NCBI GenBank assembly: GCA_015067125.1
Contig: SVNB01000038.1
Coordinates: 1-14,716 of the forward strand
Reading direction: 5' to 3'
DNA from: Oscillospiraceae bacterium
Lineage (GTDB): Bacteria; Bacillota; Clostridia; Oscillospirales; Ruminococcaceae
Length of the DNA: 14,716 bases
Positions 1 through 5,758 of the stretch are shown piece after piece. A program made the position numbers and the translations under genes. The notes under the pieces were generated by a model, which worked only from the letters and a program-made list of their open reading frames with translations, was not told the DNA's origin and did not search any database. The first letter of the stretch is position 1. Each line of letters begins with the position of its first letter.

Positions 1-127
1 CATCGGGAATGTTTTTGTTTTCTTTTTCGTTTATTTTTGCAAAAACGGGATTTATTACAAATATAAAAAGAAGAAGCACCGCGACCAAAGCAATAAAACT
101 TGACGCAAGCAAAGAAGGTTTTTTCAT
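1..127 (-). CDS. N-terminal fragment of a secreted or membrane-anchored protein
   Basis: Reading leftwards from an ATG at 125-127, 42 codons stay open to the window edge. Residues 1-5 carry two lysines, then about 20 hydrophobic residues follow (FIALVAVLLLFIFVI), then NPVFA-KI and a polar lysine- and asparagine-rich stretch. This is a typical signal peptide, with VFA/K a possible signal peptidase I site, or a single N-terminal membrane anchor. A GAGGT ribosome binding site lies six bases upstream, at 133-137 on the complement, which supports the start. The gene follows glpK on the same strand but is separated from it by a terminator, so it is probably transcribed on its own. The mature domain lies outside the window and no function can be given. 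Confidence 0.6.
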   Translation of the reverse strand, partial: MKKPSLLASSFIALVAVLLLFIFVINPVFAKINEKENKNIPD

Positions 128-187
128 TTGGCTACCTCAAAAATAAACTTTCATACATATAGTGTTTAAAATAACGGAAAATGTTGC

Positions 188-217
188 AAAAAGCGGCGGA
201 AAAATTTTCTCCGCCGC
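188..217 (-). terminator. Rho-independent terminator of glpK
   Basis: GCGGCGGA (193-200) pairs with TCCGCCGC (210-217), and on the minus strand the stem is followed by five T residues (188-192). It begins only seven bases after the glpK stop codon. Confidence 0.75.
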
Positions 218-223
218 AAAATT

Positions 224-1720
224 TTATTTTTCAACCCAGCCGCAGGCTCTGCCAACGGCGCGCTTCCACTGGTTATAATCTTTTTCCGCATCGGCGGCGG
301 GGCGTTCCGGATAGAAGGTGCGTTCGCTTTCGTGGGCTTCGGCAATTTCTTCAAGGCTGTTCCATACTCCGGCATAAAGTCCCGCAAGCGCGGCGGCACC
401 AAAGGCGGTGGTTTCCACAACTTCCGGGCGCTCTACGGGAATACGCAGAAGGTCGGACTGTATCTGCATCATAAGGTTGCTTACGGATGCGCCGCCATCA
501 ACGTGCAGAACGGCGATATCGCAGTTTGCGTCCTTCCTCATGGCGTTTATCATATCCGTTACCTGATAGGCTATTCCTTCCAAGGCAGCTCTTGCAATAT
601 GCGCTTTTGTTGTGCCCCTTGTGATTCCAAGCAGGGCGCCGCGGGCATACATATCCCAATGGGGCGCGCCAAGGCCGGTGAATGCCGGAACAAGAATAAC
701 TCCGCCGGAATCTTTTACAGATTCCGCAAGGGGATTGACTTCCGGTGCGGAATCTATAATGCCAAGGCCGTCCCGAAGCCACTGGATGGTGGAACCGCCG
801 TTAAAAACGCTGCCTTCCAGGGCATAGGTGGTTTTTCCGCCGATGCTCCATGCAACGGTGGTAACAAGGCCGGAATTGGATCTTACAGGTTTTTCGCCGA
901 TATTCATAAGGGTAAAACAGCCGGTGCCATAGGTGTTTTTCGCATCGCCTATATCAAAGCAACCCTGGCCGAAAAGTGCGGCCTGCTGGTCACCGGCAGC
1001 ACCGCAAACGGGAACGCCGGCAAGACTTTCGAGCCCGGGAATGCCTTCTGCAACAACGCCGTAAAGTTCGGAGTTGCCTACGGGTTTGGGAAGCATACAC
1101 ATGGGGATATCAAGCATTTCGCAAAGATCTTCGTCCCATTCAAGGGTGTGGATATTGAAAAGCATGGTGCGGGAAGCGTTGGAATAATCCGTAACGTGGG
1201 CTTTGCCGCCGGTAAGCTTCCAGATAATCCAGGTTTCCACAGTGCCGAAAAGCAGTTCGCCGTTTTTTGCTTTTTCCCATGCGCCGGGAACGTGGTCAAG
1301 AATCCATTTTATTTTTGTGCCGGAAAAATAGGCGTCGATCATAAGGCCTGTTTTTTCGGTTATCATTTCGTCATAACCTTTGGCAGAAAGCATATCGCAG
1401 ATAGAAGCTGTGCGGCGGCACTGCCAGACAATGGCGTTATGTATGGGTTTTCCGGTGGATTTTTCCCAGATTATGGTGGTTTCGCGCTGGTTGGTAATGC
1501 CGATGGCGGAAATTTCCACTTCCGCTTTTTTTACGGCATCTTCTGCGGCCATGCGTTCGGTTTCCCAGATAAGTTCCGGGTCGTGTTCCACCCAGCCGGA
1601 CTGCGGATATATCTGTTCATAAGGGTATTGACCGACGGAAACGATTTTTCCGGCGCGGTTAAAAACTATTGCACGGGAACTGGTTGTGCCCTGATCAAGA
1701 GAGAGAACATATTCTTTCAT
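224..1720 (-). CDS. glpK: Glycerol kinase
   Basis: Cytoplasmic enzyme that phosphorylates glycerol with ATP to glycerol-3-phosphate, the entry step for glycerol into lipid synthesis and glycolysis. The 498 residues match the usual FGGY-kinase length. Visible motifs are the N-terminal nucleotide-binding DQGTTSSR (9-16), GITNQRE (74-80, the glycerol-contacting Arg-Glu pair), YFSGTK (131-136) and GDQQAALFGQ (243-252) with the catalytic Asp244. The ATG has an AGGGGGT ribosome binding site (1731-1737 on the complement). The loop before GDQQ reads PGLESLAGVPVCGAA and lacks the histidine that HPr phosphorylates in lactic-acid-bacterial GlpK, so PTS control by that route is unlikely. No GlpF facilitator or GlpO/GlpA dehydrogenase is nearby. 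The divergent neighbour is a lipase-like hydrolase that could supply glycerol. Confidence 0.97.
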   Translation of the reverse strand: MKEYVLSLDQGTTSSRAIVFNRAGKIVSVGQYPYEQIYPQSGWVEHDPELIWETERMAAEDAVKKAEVEISAIGITNQRETTIIWEKSTGKPIHNAIVWQCRRTASICDMLSAKGYDEMITEKTGLMIDAYFSGTKIKWILDHVPGAWEKAKNGELLFGTVETWIIWKLTGGKAHVTDYSNASRTMLFNIHTLEWDEDLCEMLDIPMCMLPKPVGNSELYGVVAEGIPGLESLAGVPVCGAAGDQQAALFGQGCFDIGDAKNTYGTGCFTLMNIGEKPVRSNSGLVTTVAWSIGGKTTYALEGSVFNGGSTIQWLRDGLGIIDSAPEVNPLAESVKDSGGVILVPAFTGLGAPHWDMYARGALLGITRGTTKAHIARAALEGIAYQVTDMINAMRKDANCDIAVLHVDGGASVSNLMMQIQSDLLRIPVERPEVVETTAFGAAALAGLYAGVWNSLEEIAEAHESERTFYPERPAADAEKDYNQWKRAVGRACGWVEK

Positions 1721-1755
1721 AAAGCGGAAAACCCCCTATCTTTTTATTTGGAAAA

Positions 1756-1796
1756 GTGATATTATAATATTGTGATTTTCACTACAATTATATCAC
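1756..1796. promoter_or_regulatory. Imperfect palindrome, candidate operator between divergent genes
   Basis: GTGATAT (1756-1762) is mirrored by ATATCAC (1790-1796). Nearer the centre GTGA (1772-1775) is mirrored by TCAC (1779-1782). Both share a centre at about 1776-1777, and further A/T positions between also match. The site lies between glpK and the divergent lipase-like gene and covers the glpK promoter. Co-regulation of both genes by one dimeric or tetrameric repressor is an inference; no regulator is encoded nearby. Confidence 0.45.
1759..1787 (-). promoter_or_regulatory. Probable sigma-A promoter of glpK
   Basis: On the minus strand TTGTAG (1782-1787) and TAATAT (1759-1764) are separated by 17 bases. 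The -10 lies about 40 bases before the start codon. It sits wholly within the palindrome at 1756-1796, so a protein bound there would block it. For the opposite (lipase) direction a TATAAT at 1763-1768 exists but has no good -35, so that promoter is uncertain. Confidence 0.5.
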
Positions 1797-1814
1797 AGAA
1801 AGGGCGATTTTTCC

Positions 1815-2744
1815 ATGATTATTCACAATTCTTTTTATTTTCCTTCATCCGATGGAAAAACAAGCATCCACGGCGAAGAATGGCTGCCGGAAGGCGCGCC
1901 GAAGGCTGTTCTGCAAATCGCCCACGGCATAGCGGAATATGTTCACCGCTATAACGATTTTGCCGAATTTCTTGCGGAAAACGGCGTTGCCGTTGTGGGC
2001 GAAGATCATATCGGCCACGGAAAATCCATAGCGGAAGGCGCACCGCATATTTATTTTGCAAAAGAAAACGGCTGGGATAAGGTTGTAACGGATATACACA
2101 CACTGCGTAAAACGTACGGAGAAAAATATCCGGACGTTCCGTATTTTTTGATGGGACACAGCATGGGTTCTTTTCTTGCAAGAACCTATCTAATAAAATA
2201 TCCCGGCGACGTTGACGGCGCGGTTATTATGGGTACCGGCCAGCAAAGCGGCGCTTTGGTTGCCGGCGGAAAAGCAATCGGAAAGATTATCGGCAGCATA
2301 AACGGCTTTGATAAACCCCACGACGTTGTTACCAATCTTGCGTTCGGAAGCTATACCAAAGGAATAGAAAACGTTCGCACTCCGCTGGACTGGCTTTCTG
2401 TAAACGAAGAAAACGTGGAAAGATATATTGCGGACCCTATGTGCGGCGAACCGGCAACGGTCGGGCTTTTTCTTGATATGCTCGGCGGTATAGGATTTAT
2501 CCGCAAGCAGGAAAACGTGGATAAAATGGATATCACAAAGCCGGTGCTTTTTATTGCCGGAGAAAAAGACCCGGTGGGCGATTGCGGCAAGGGAGTTAAA
2601 GCCGCTTTCGCAACTTTTGATAAAGCCGGAGTAAAGGACCTTACCTGCAAGCTTTATCCCGGTCTGCGGCACGAAATTCTTAACGAAGACTGCCGCGAGG
2701 AGGTTTATAAATATATTCTTAAATGGCTTGAAGAAAAAATATAA
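1815..2744 (+). CDS. Alpha/beta hydrolase, monoacylglycerol lipase/lysophospholipase-like (serine aminopeptidase S33 family)
   Basis: Predicted cytoplasmic serine hydrolase of 309 residues with no signal peptide. The nucleophile elbow GHSMG is at 114-118 with Ser116. The other likely triad members are Asp252 (in GEKDPVGD) and His286 (in LRHEIL). HG at 37-38, in QIAHGIAEYVHRY, forms the usual oxyanion-hole motif of this family. The order and spacing fit the monoacylglycerol lipase/PldB-like group, which cleaves monoacylglycerols or lysophospholipids; exact substrate cannot be read from sequence. The ATG has an AAAGGG-type ribosome binding site about eight bases upstream. It is divergent from glpK with a shared palindromic control region, so a role in releasing glycerol that GlpK then phosphorylates is plausible. 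A terminator follows at 2770-2801, so it is monocistronic. Alternative: a general carboxylesterase. Confidence 0.88.
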   Translation: MIIHNSFYFPSSDGKTSIHGEEWLPEGAPKAVLQIAHGIAEYVHRYNDFAEFLAENGVAVVGEDHIGHGKSIAEGAPHIYFAKENGWDKVVTDIHTLRKTYGEKYPDVPYFLMGHSMGSFLARTYLIKYPGDVDGAVIMGTGQQSGALVAGGKAIGKIIGSINGFDKPHDVVTNLAFGSYTKGIENVRTPLDWLSVNEENVERYIADPMCGEPATVGLFLDMLGGIGFIRKQENVDKMDITKPVLFIAGEKDPVGDCGKGVKAAFATFDKAGVKDLTCKLYPGLRHEILNEDCREEVYKYILKWLEEKI

Positions 2745-2769
2745 CACAATTTAATATTATAATAAACGC

Positions 2770-2801
2770 GCGGCGGAGGAAAACTCCGCCGCCAGTTTTT
2801 T
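2770..2801 (+). terminator. Rho-independent terminator of the lipase-like gene
   Basis: GCGGCGGAG (2770-2778) pairs with CTCCGCCGC (2784-2792) around a five-base loop. A run of six T follows at 2796-2801. It lies 25 bases after the stop codon at 2742-2744. Confidence 0.85.
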
Positions 2802-2802
2802 A

Positions 2803-3121
2803 TGTTGCCGTAGGGAACGGTCCGGACCGTTCCGCAAAGCAACTAATTTACTGTAGGGCGGGGGCTTGCTCCCGCCGCAAACAAGTAACCCGGAGGGCAG
2901 CCTTCCCAGAGGGGAAGGGGGACCGCCGCTTGCGGCGGTGGATGAGGGATTACCGAGTAACCCGGAGGGCATACAACAAAACGTAGGGGTGGCCCTTTGT
3001 GGCCGCCGTTTTTATGTCACCGTAGGGAACGGTTCTGACCATTCCGTTTGGCTCCCTCTGATGAGGGCAAAAAACACCCTTTCGTCATGGCTTCGCCATG
3101 CCACTTCCCCTCAAGGGGAAG
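2803..3121. repeat. Composite of palindromic intergenic repeats, gene-free
   Basis: About 320 bases made of hairpins and short direct repeats. The 20-base perfect palindrome at 2814-2833 sits in a 25-base unit (2810-2834) repeated at 3022-3046 with 22 of 25 matches; both follow a T-run and ATGT. A 16-base unit beginning AGTAACCCGGAGG occurs identically at 2884-2899 and 2956-2971. Hairpins: CCTTCCC/GGGAAGG (2901-2918), ACCGCCGC/GCGGCGGT (2922-2939), CCCTC/GAGGG (3054-3067), CATGGC/GCCATG (3086-3100) and CTTCCCC/GGGGAAG (3104-3121). Units starting GTAGGG (2853 and 2983) run into G+C-rich inverted arms. This style resembles the dispersed, non-coding repeats seen between genes in many Clostridia genomes. 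Open frames through it are low-complexity and lack ribosome binding sites, so I call no gene here. Confidence 0.75.
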
Positions 3122-3198
3122 TATTTAATGTATAATGCATCGGTAATTAATAAAAAAACGGGATTTAATAAAAATTTTAAAAAAATCATAAAAAAGTA

Positions 3199-3227
3199 TT
3201 GACTTTATTGTGGTAAAGTGTTACTAT
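3199..3227 (+). promoter_or_regulatory. Sigma-A promoter of the amino-acid ABC transporter operon
   Basis: TTGACT (3199-3204) and TACTAT (3222-3227) with an exact 17-base spacer, in A+T-rich DNA. The predicted transcript would start near 3234, about 27 bases before the leader ORF. Confidence 0.8.
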
Positions 3228-3236
3228 GATACCACA
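3209..3236. promoter_or_regulatory. Inverted repeat overlapping the promoter, candidate operator
   Basis: TGTGGTA (3209-3215) and TACCACA (3230-3236) are perfect inverted arms with 14 bases between them. Their centres are 21 bases apart, about two helical turns. The arms flank the -10 box and reach the start point, as expected for a repressor. The regulator is unknown. Confidence 0.6.
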
Positions 3237-3260
3237 GTAAAACAAACGGAGGCCAAAGAA

Positions 3261-3311
3261 ATGACCGCAACAAAGCAAAATCCTTCATCTGTCAGACGAC
3301 ACCGACATTGA
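3261..3311 (+). CDS. Candidate 16-residue leader peptide ending in an Arg/His run
   Basis: An ATG at 3261 follows a perfect GGAGG (3248-3252) with an eight-base spacer and is the first translatable start after the promoter. It encodes MTATKQNPSSVRRHRH and stops with TGA at 3309-3311. Five of the last five codons are Arg or His (AGA CGA CAC CGA CAT). The stop overlaps an ATG (TGATG) that opens a 13-codon frame, 3311-3352. It precedes an amino-acid transporter operon, the typical place for a leader peptide whose translation senses charged tRNA. No convincing terminator/antiterminator pair was found between 3311 and 3375; only a weak pairing of CATCTGTC (3286-3293) with GACA..GATG (3304-3313) is visible. 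A frame one base over stays open from 3265 to 3357 and reads LSDDTDIDAFYRNN in part, so a degraded or frameshifted small gene is the main alternative. Confidence 0.45.
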   Translation: MTATKQNPSSVRRHRH

Positions 3312-3375
3312 TGCTTTTTACAGAAACAACAAAAACATCAAGAAAACTATAAAATGACTTTTGGAGGAACATAAA

Positions 3376-4158
3376 ATGAAAAAACTTATCGCTGTTATAC
3401 TTGCACTTGTATTTACTCTTTCTTTTACCGCGTGCGGTGCGGAAGAATCTTCTTCCGACCTTGAATATATCACCAACAACGGAAAAATCGTAGTGGGCAT
3501 CACAGATTTTGCTCCTATGGATTTTGAAGACGAAAACGGCGAATGGATCGGTTTTGATGCGGATATGGCAAAAGAATTTGCGGAATATCTTGGCGTGGAA
3601 GCTGAATTTATCGTTATTGACTGGGATAACAAAATTTTTGAACTTGAAAACAAAAGCATCGACGTTGTATGGAACGGCATGACCCTTACCGACAAAGTAA
3701 AAGATGCTATGGGCTGCGCAGATCCTTACTGCAAAAACGCACAGGTTGTTGTAGTTAAAGCCGATGTTGCCGATCAGTATCAGGACGAAGCAAGCCTTGC
3801 AGATCTTGCCTTTGCGGTAGAAGCCGGTTCCGCAGGTAAAGAAATCGTTGAATCCCTTGGTTTTGATTTTACCGAAGTTGCGTACCAGAGCGATGCTCTT
3901 ATGGAAGTTGCGGCAGGAACTTCCGATGCCTGCGTAATCGACCTTCTTATGGCCGGCGCTATGATAGGCGAAGATACCGGATATCCGGATCTTACCTATA
4001 CGGTTTCTCTTACCAGCGAAGAATATGTAGTAGGTTTTAGAAAAGGCAGTGACCTTGTGGAAAAATTCAACCAGTTCTGGGCAGATGCCTGCGCAGAGGG
4101 AACTGTTCTTGAAACCGCAAAACTTTACGGCGTACAGGAATCCGTAATTATCAAATAA
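3376..4158 (+). CDS. Amino-acid ABC transporter substrate-binding lipoprotein (SBP family 3)
   Basis: Lipid-anchored extracytoplasmic receptor that would deliver an amino acid to the permease encoded next. It has 260 residues: lysines at 2-3, a hydrophobic core, and lipobox FTAC with Cys20 as the lipidated residue. The mature part begins at GKIVVGITDFAPMDFEDENG, the usual first strand of family 3, followed by GFDADMAKEFAEYLG and a DPY element. ATG 3376 is chosen because GGAGG lies at 3363-3367; an in-frame TTG at 3361 precedes that site and would lack its own. In the ligand pocket the family consensus T-[ED]-x-R is replaced by T105-D-K-V108, so the arginine that normally grips the ligand carboxylate is missing. 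The substrate is therefore not predictable; polar or cystine-type amino acids remain possible. First structural gene of a three-gene operon. Confidence 0.9.
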   Translation: MKKLIAVILALVFTLSFTACGAEESSSDLEYITNNGKIVVGITDFAPMDFEDENGEWIGFDADMAKEFAEYLGVEAEFIVIDWDNKIFELENKSIDVVWNGMTLTDKVKDAMGCADPYCKNAQVVVVKADVADQYQDEASLADLAFAVEAGSAGKEIVESLGFDFTEVAYQSDALMEVAAGTSDACVIDLLMAGAMIGEDTGYPDLTYTVSLTSEEYVVGFRKGSDLVEKFNQFWADACAEGTVLETAKLYGVQESVIIK

Positions 4159-4186
4159 TCCCCTTTTACAAGCAAATACTTCCAGT

Positions 4187-4216
4187 GCAGGGAACATCGG
4201 CTTCGGTGTTCCCTGC
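4187..4216 (+). other. Stable stem-loop between binding-protein and permease genes
   Basis: GCAGGGAACA (4187-4196) pairs with TGTTCCCTGC (4207-4216), extended inward by one wobble and two further pairs around a GCTT loop. No T-run follows, so it is not a full terminator. Such hairpins after the first gene of transporter operons commonly protect the upstream mRNA or cause partial termination, giving excess binding protein. Confidence 0.65.
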
Positions 4217-4240
4217 GTTGGTGCAATAACGAGGTTTTAG

Positions 4241-4933
4241 ATGTTAGATTTTCAGTTTTCTATTGATTGGGCAGAAGTAAGCATGGTTATTGCTTCGCTT
4301 AACGAAGGATTTTTAAAATCCCTTGAAATATTTGCGCTGACCCTTTTGGGCGCAATTCCGCTTGGACTTATTATTGCCCTTGGTTCCATGAGCAGCATAG
4401 GAATAATCCGCTGGTTCAACAAAATGATGGTGTGGGTTATAAGGGGCACTCCGCTTATGCTTCAGCTTATCATTATCTATTACGGACCGGGAATTATTCT
4501 TGATAATAACTGGTGGGGAAGCGGCGCAGCAGGCCGTTTTATTGCCGCCATGATCGCGTTTATTCTTAACTATGCCTGCTATTTTTCCGAAATTTACCGC
4601 GGAGGAATAGAAGGTATTCCAAAGGGACAGTACGAGGCCGGAGAAGTTCTTGGCATGACGAAAAGCCAGATCTTTTTCAAAATCGTTCTTTTGCAGGTGG
4701 TAAAGCGCATAATTCCGCCCATGGGCAACGAGGTTATCACCCTTGTAAAAGATACTTCTCTTGTTCGTGTTATTGCCGTTTACGAACTTATGTGGAACGG
4801 ACAGGATTTTATCAAATCCGAAGGAATTATCTGGCCGATGCTTTTTACCGGCGTTTATTATCTGCTCTTCAGCGGAATTCTGACCATATTCCTTGGCTGG
4901 CTTGAAAAGAAAATGGATTATTTTAGGGTGTAA
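4241..4933 (+). CDS. Amino-acid ABC transporter permease (HisM/GlnP type)
   Basis: Integral membrane subunit of the polar-amino-acid uptake ABC importer family, 230 residues, normal for the family. It has an N-terminal membrane segment around 27-50, the conserved RGTP (68-71) followed by hydrophobic segments at about 72-86 and 98-116, and the cytoplasmic EAA loop at about 132-152 (YEAGEVLGMTKSQIFFKIVL) that docks on the ATPase. NEVITLVKDTSL follows and a last membrane segment lies near 200-220. The ATG has GAGG at 4231-4234 with a six-base spacer. The gene is separated from the binding protein by 82 bases containing a stem-loop and from the ATPase by only two bases, so permease and ATPase are translationally linked. 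It probably acts as a homodimer, since no second permease is present. Confidence 0.93.
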   Translation: MLDFQFSIDWAEVSMVIASLNEGFLKSLEIFALTLLGAIPLGLIIALGSMSSIGIIRWFNKMMVWVIRGTPLMLQLIIIYYGPGIILDNNWWGSGAAGRFIAAMIAFILNYACYFSEIYRGGIEGIPKGQYEAGEVLGMTKSQIFFKIVLLQVVKRIIPPMGNEVITLVKDTSLVRVIAVYELMWNGQDFIKSEGIIWPMLFTGVYYLLFSGILTIFLGWLEKKMDYFRV

Positions 4934-4935
4934 AA

Positions 4936-5721
4936 ATGGCTATTCTTGAAGTAAAAAACTTAAAAAAGAACTTTGGAGAACTGGAAGTTTTAAAAGGCAT
5001 AGATTTTTCTCTTGAAAAAGGCGACGTTATGGCGGTTATAGGTTCTTCCGGCAACGGAAAAACCACCCTTTTGCGCTGCATAAACTTTCTCGAAACTCCA
5101 AACGAGGGAGAAATTATCGTTAACGGCGAAACTCTTTTTGATGCTTCGCAGAAAAACGGCGCAAGCGAAGGGGATATCCGCAAAAAGCGTCTGCATTTTG
5201 GGCTTGTTTTCCAGAACTTTAATCTTTTTCCGCAATACACCGTTCTTGGCAACGTGATGCTTGCAAAAGAGCTTTTGGAAAAAGAAAAAACCGGTTATAA
5301 ACAGAACAGAAAACAGATAAAGGCAGAAATAGAAGCCGAAGCGAAAAAGCTTCTTGCGGAGGTTGGACTTTCCGATAAACTGGATTATTATCCGCACCAG
5401 CTTTCCGGCGGACAGCAGCAGCGCGTTGCCATTGCAAGAGCGCTGGCCTTAAAACCGGATATTCTTTGCTTTGACGAGCCTACTTCCGCCCTTGACCCGG
5501 AACTTACCGGCGAAGTGCTTAAGGTTATAAAATCCCTTGCAGAAAGCAAAATGACCATGATAGTCGTAACTCACGAAATGACCTTTGCAAGGGACGTTGC
5601 AAATAAAATTATCTTTATGGACGAAGGAAAAATTCTTGAAGAGGGAACCCCGGAAGAAATTTTTGAAAACCCGAAGCACGAAAGAGTGCGCGAATTTATC
5701 GGCGGAATCGGCGCTATCTAA
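4936..5721 (+). CDS. Amino-acid ABC transporter ATP-binding protein (GlnQ type)
   Basis: Cytoplasmic ATPase that drives the importer, 261 residues. Walker A is GSSGNGKTT (36-44), Q-loop Gln93 (VFQNFNLFPQ), signature LSGGQQQRVAIARAL (156-170), Walker B ILCFDEPTSALDPE (176-189) and switch His213 (VVTHEM). All key residues are present. Walker A has Asn and Thr where GlnQ proteins usually have Ser (GSSGSGKST). A charged stretch at about 112-138 (KELLEKEKTGYKQNRKQIK) makes the helical subdomain longer than in many relatives. The start ATG lies two bases after the permease stop, with AGGGTG inside the end of the permease gene as ribosome binding site. Last gene of the operon, closed by a terminator at 5726-5758. 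Confidence 0.95.
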   Translation: MAILEVKNLKKNFGELEVLKGIDFSLEKGDVMAVIGSSGNGKTTLLRCINFLETPNEGEIIVNGETLFDASQKNGASEGDIRKKRLHFGLVFQNFNLFPQYTVLGNVMLAKELLEKEKTGYKQNRKQIKAEIEAEAKKLLAEVGLSDKLDYYPHQLSGGQQQRVAIARALALKPDILCFDEPTSALDPELTGEVLKVIKSLAESKMTMIVVTHEMTFARDVANKIIFMDEGKILEEGTPEEIFENPKHERVREFIGGIGAI

Positions 5722-5725
5722 AAAC

Positions 5726-5758
5726 AAAAAGAGGAGGCTCTGGAAGCCTCCTCTTTTT
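5726..5758. terminator. Bidirectional terminator between transporter operon and serine hydrolase
   Basis: GAGGAGGCT (5731-5739) pairs with AGCCTCCTC (5745-5753), flanked by five A on the left and five T on the right, so it can end transcription in both directions. It overlaps the stop codon of the convergent gene at 5757-5759. Confidence 0.9.

Noticed and set aside
332..1759. Long open frame on the plus strand opposite glpK, with similar ones opposite pncB (6842-8401), the SBP gene (3292-4197), malQ (10855-12405) and the sugar ATPase (12502-13638)
   Set aside because: All are antisense to strongly recognised genes, have no family resemblance or suitable ribosome binding site, and arise from codon bias in the real gene.
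2757..3135. Two open frames (2757-2972 minus, 2866-3135 plus) through the intergenic repeats
   Set aside because: Translations are Pro/Gly/Ser-rich products of hairpin repeats with no ribosome binding site; such frames are commonly mis-annotated.
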